DNA from: Spirochaetia bacterium | GTDB taxonomy: Bacteria > Spirochaetota > Spirochaetia > Sphaerochaetales > Sphaerochaetaceae | NCBI GenBank assembly: GCA_900769955.1 | Contig: CAAGIP010000257.1 | Location: forward strand, 1-14,042 | Length of the DNA stretch: 14,042 bases | Direction of reading: 5' to 3' | In this document: positions 12,892 to 14,042 of the stretch, one piece after another | Position numbering within the stretch: the first letter of the stretch is position 1 | Layout: every line of letters starts with the position of its first letter | Made by a program: the position numbers and the translations under genes | The notes under the pieces: model-generated | Databases searched by the model: none | Told to the model about the DNA's origin: nothing | What the model saw: only the letters and a program-made list of their open reading frames with translations

Positions 12892-14042
12892 ATGAATATA
12901 GAAGGAGTCAGGAACTCCGGAATCCTGATGCATATCTCATCCCTGCCGTCAGAGTACGGTATAGGGGATCTGGGACCCGGAGCCTATGAGTTTGCCACCA
13001 CGCTTGCCTCCACCGGGGCGAAGCTCTGGCAGTGGCTTCCGCTGGGACCCACCGGATACGGAAACAGTCCATATGCCGCAAGGTCCACCTTTGCGGGAAA
13101 CGAGCTCCTGCTCTCACCCGACCTCCTGTACAGGGACGGTTATCTTGAGAAGGAGGATCTCGTCCATCCCGATTTCAGCAGTGAGAAGGTTGAGTTCGAA
13201 CGCGTCATCGCATGGAAGCTCCCGCTCGTCAAGAAGGCTGCCGCCGAATTCCTCCGTCAGAACAGGAGGAAAAAGGCCTACAGGGATTATCTTGCCCGTG
13301 AGGCTCACTGGCTTGAGGATTACGCGCTCTTCATGGTGCTTTACGAAAAGTACGGTGATGCCAGATGGCACACCCTCTGGGACCATGCCGAGGGCTACCG
13401 CGATGAAGCGGCGCTCAGCCGTCTCAGACTGGAAAAGGCCGGTGAAATCGAGATCTGGTACGCTCTTCAGTACCTTTTCGATTCCCAGCTCGATGAGCTT
13501 CACATGCACACGAAGAGCCTCGGCCTGAAGACCATCGGTGACATCCCCATCTTCGTCGGTGCCGACAGTGCCGATGCCTGGGCCCACCTCGATCTCTTAA
13601 AGACCGACAGCAAAGGCCACTACAGTGCGGTTTCAGGCGTGCCGCCTGACAACTTCAGTGCCACCGGTCAGCTTTGGGGCAACCCGGTATATGACTGGAA
13701 GAAGCATGAGGAAACAGGCTTCATCTGGTGGAAGCAGCGCATAGAGCGCCTTCTCCACATGACCGATATCCTACGCATCGACCACTTCAGGGGCTTCGAT
13801 GCGTACTATGAGATACCGGCAGGTGCTCCCACCGCCGAAAAGGGTAAGTGGAAGAAGAGCCCCGGAAAGAAGCTCTTTGAGGTCATTAAGCGTGATATGG
13901 GAGAGCTTCCCATCATCGCGGAGGACCTGGGCTTCATGACGGACGGAGTGAAGAAGCTCCGTGACTCAAACCATCTTCCCGGCATGAAGATCGCGATGTT
14001 CGGTTTCTCCAGGGATGCGAAGGGTGATTTCAATCCCGATGA
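12892..14042 (+). CDS. malQ: 4-alpha-glucanotransferase (amylomaltase, GH77), partial at window end
   Basis: This cytoplasmic enzyme transfers alpha-1,4-glucan segments between maltodextrins, releasing glucose and lengthening chains for phosphorolysis. The frame is open to the window edge, covering 383 codons of the roughly 500 expected. GH77 signatures are clear: ILMHISSLPSEYGIGDLG (11-28), WQWLPLGPTGYGNSPYA, GDIPIFVGADSADAW, GVPPDNFSATGQLWGNPVYDW, the nucleophile in LRIDHFRGF (D297) and the acid/base in IAEDLG (E344). ATG 12892 follows the LacI stop by 1 nt and has AGGGAG at 12877-12882. Being in the transporter transcript points to maltose or maltodextrin as the imported sugar. No plant-type N-terminal extension is present. 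The C-terminus lies beyond the window. Confidence 0.96.
   Translation, partial: MNIEGVRNSGILMHISSLPSEYGIGDLGPGAYEFATTLASTGAKLWQWLPLGPTGYGNSPYAARSTFAGNELLLSPDLLYRDGYLEKEDLVHPDFSSEKVEFERVIAWKLPLVKKAAAEFLRQNRRKKAYRDYLAREAHWLEDYALFMVLYEKYGDARWHTLWDHAEGYRDEAALSRLRLEKAGEIEIWYALQYLFDSQLDELHMHTKSLGLKTIGDIPIFVGADSADAWAHLDLLKTDSKGHYSAVSGVPPDNFSATGQLWGNPVYDWKKHEETGFIWWKQRIERLLHMTDILRIDHFRGFDAYYEIPAGAPTAEKGKWKKSPGKKLFEVIKRDMGELPIIAEDLGFMTDGVKKLRDSNHLPGMKIAMFGFSRDAKGDFNPD

Noticed and set aside
12986..13528. A 180-codon plus-strand frame inside malQ
   Set aside because: It is a Ser/Pro/Arg-rich shadow in another frame; the malQ frame is continuous and carries all GH77 motifs.

Overview
The window looks like the chromosome of a host-associated, probably anaerobic bacterium of moderate G+C content. 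Three things make me lean to a spirochaete of the Sphaerochaeta/Treponema type: a sugar-binding protein whose signal peptide ends in FAQGAGE and has no lipobox, the presence of formate-tetrahydrofolate ligase, and a CD1871A-type CxxC microprotein beside a membrane ferredoxin. No rRNA or other marker gene is present, so this placement is inference. All intact genes read left to right. The only minus-strand item is a gene remnant.

Layout: (1) 1-145 is the right end of an IS200/IS605-type element: the last 42 codons of a tnpB gene, with the putative omega-RNA 3' hairpin overlapping its stop codon. (2) 227-1977 is a two-gene unit, a Cof-type HAD phosphatase followed by a BadF/NAGK-type sugar kinase joined by a stop/start overlap. 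(3) 2002-2520 is an A+T-richer orphan with a Toprim-like E...DxD pattern and no assigned function. (4) 2549-5914 is a compact run: a 44-residue CxxC membrane microprotein, a polyferredoxin-type membrane protein, fhs and a serine esterase, with very short gaps or overlaps, closed by a terminator at 5938-5983. (5) 6035-6481 is a cysteine-rich unknown with a lysine tail. (6) 6538-7554 is galE with a strong terminator. (7) 7587-7697 on the minus strand is a remnant of a DUF1703/PD-(D/E)XK-type protein. (8) 7809-8432 is a YkgJ-type cysteine-cluster protein whose promoter lies so close to the ATG that its mRNA may be leaderless. (9) 8581-14042 is a sugar-uptake operon: promoter with an embedded palindromic operator, binding protein, two permeases, a LacI-family regulator, and malQ cut by the window end.

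The last region is the clearest functional unit. An exported binding protein delivers a sugar, plausibly a maltodextrin because malQ follows, to a MalF/MalG-type permease pair. The LacI regulator, encoded 1 nt before malQ, probably acts on the perfect 8-3-8 palindrome lying between the -35 and -10 elements. No ATPase gene is in the operon, so a shared MsmK/UgpC-type ATPase elsewhere is expected. Hairpins in the 5' leader and between the binding-protein and permease genes probably set unequal expression. The best candidates for new biology are the Toprim-like orphan, the CxxC-microprotein/ferredoxin/fhs module, the omega-RNA end with its readable guide, and the cysteine-rich unknown.
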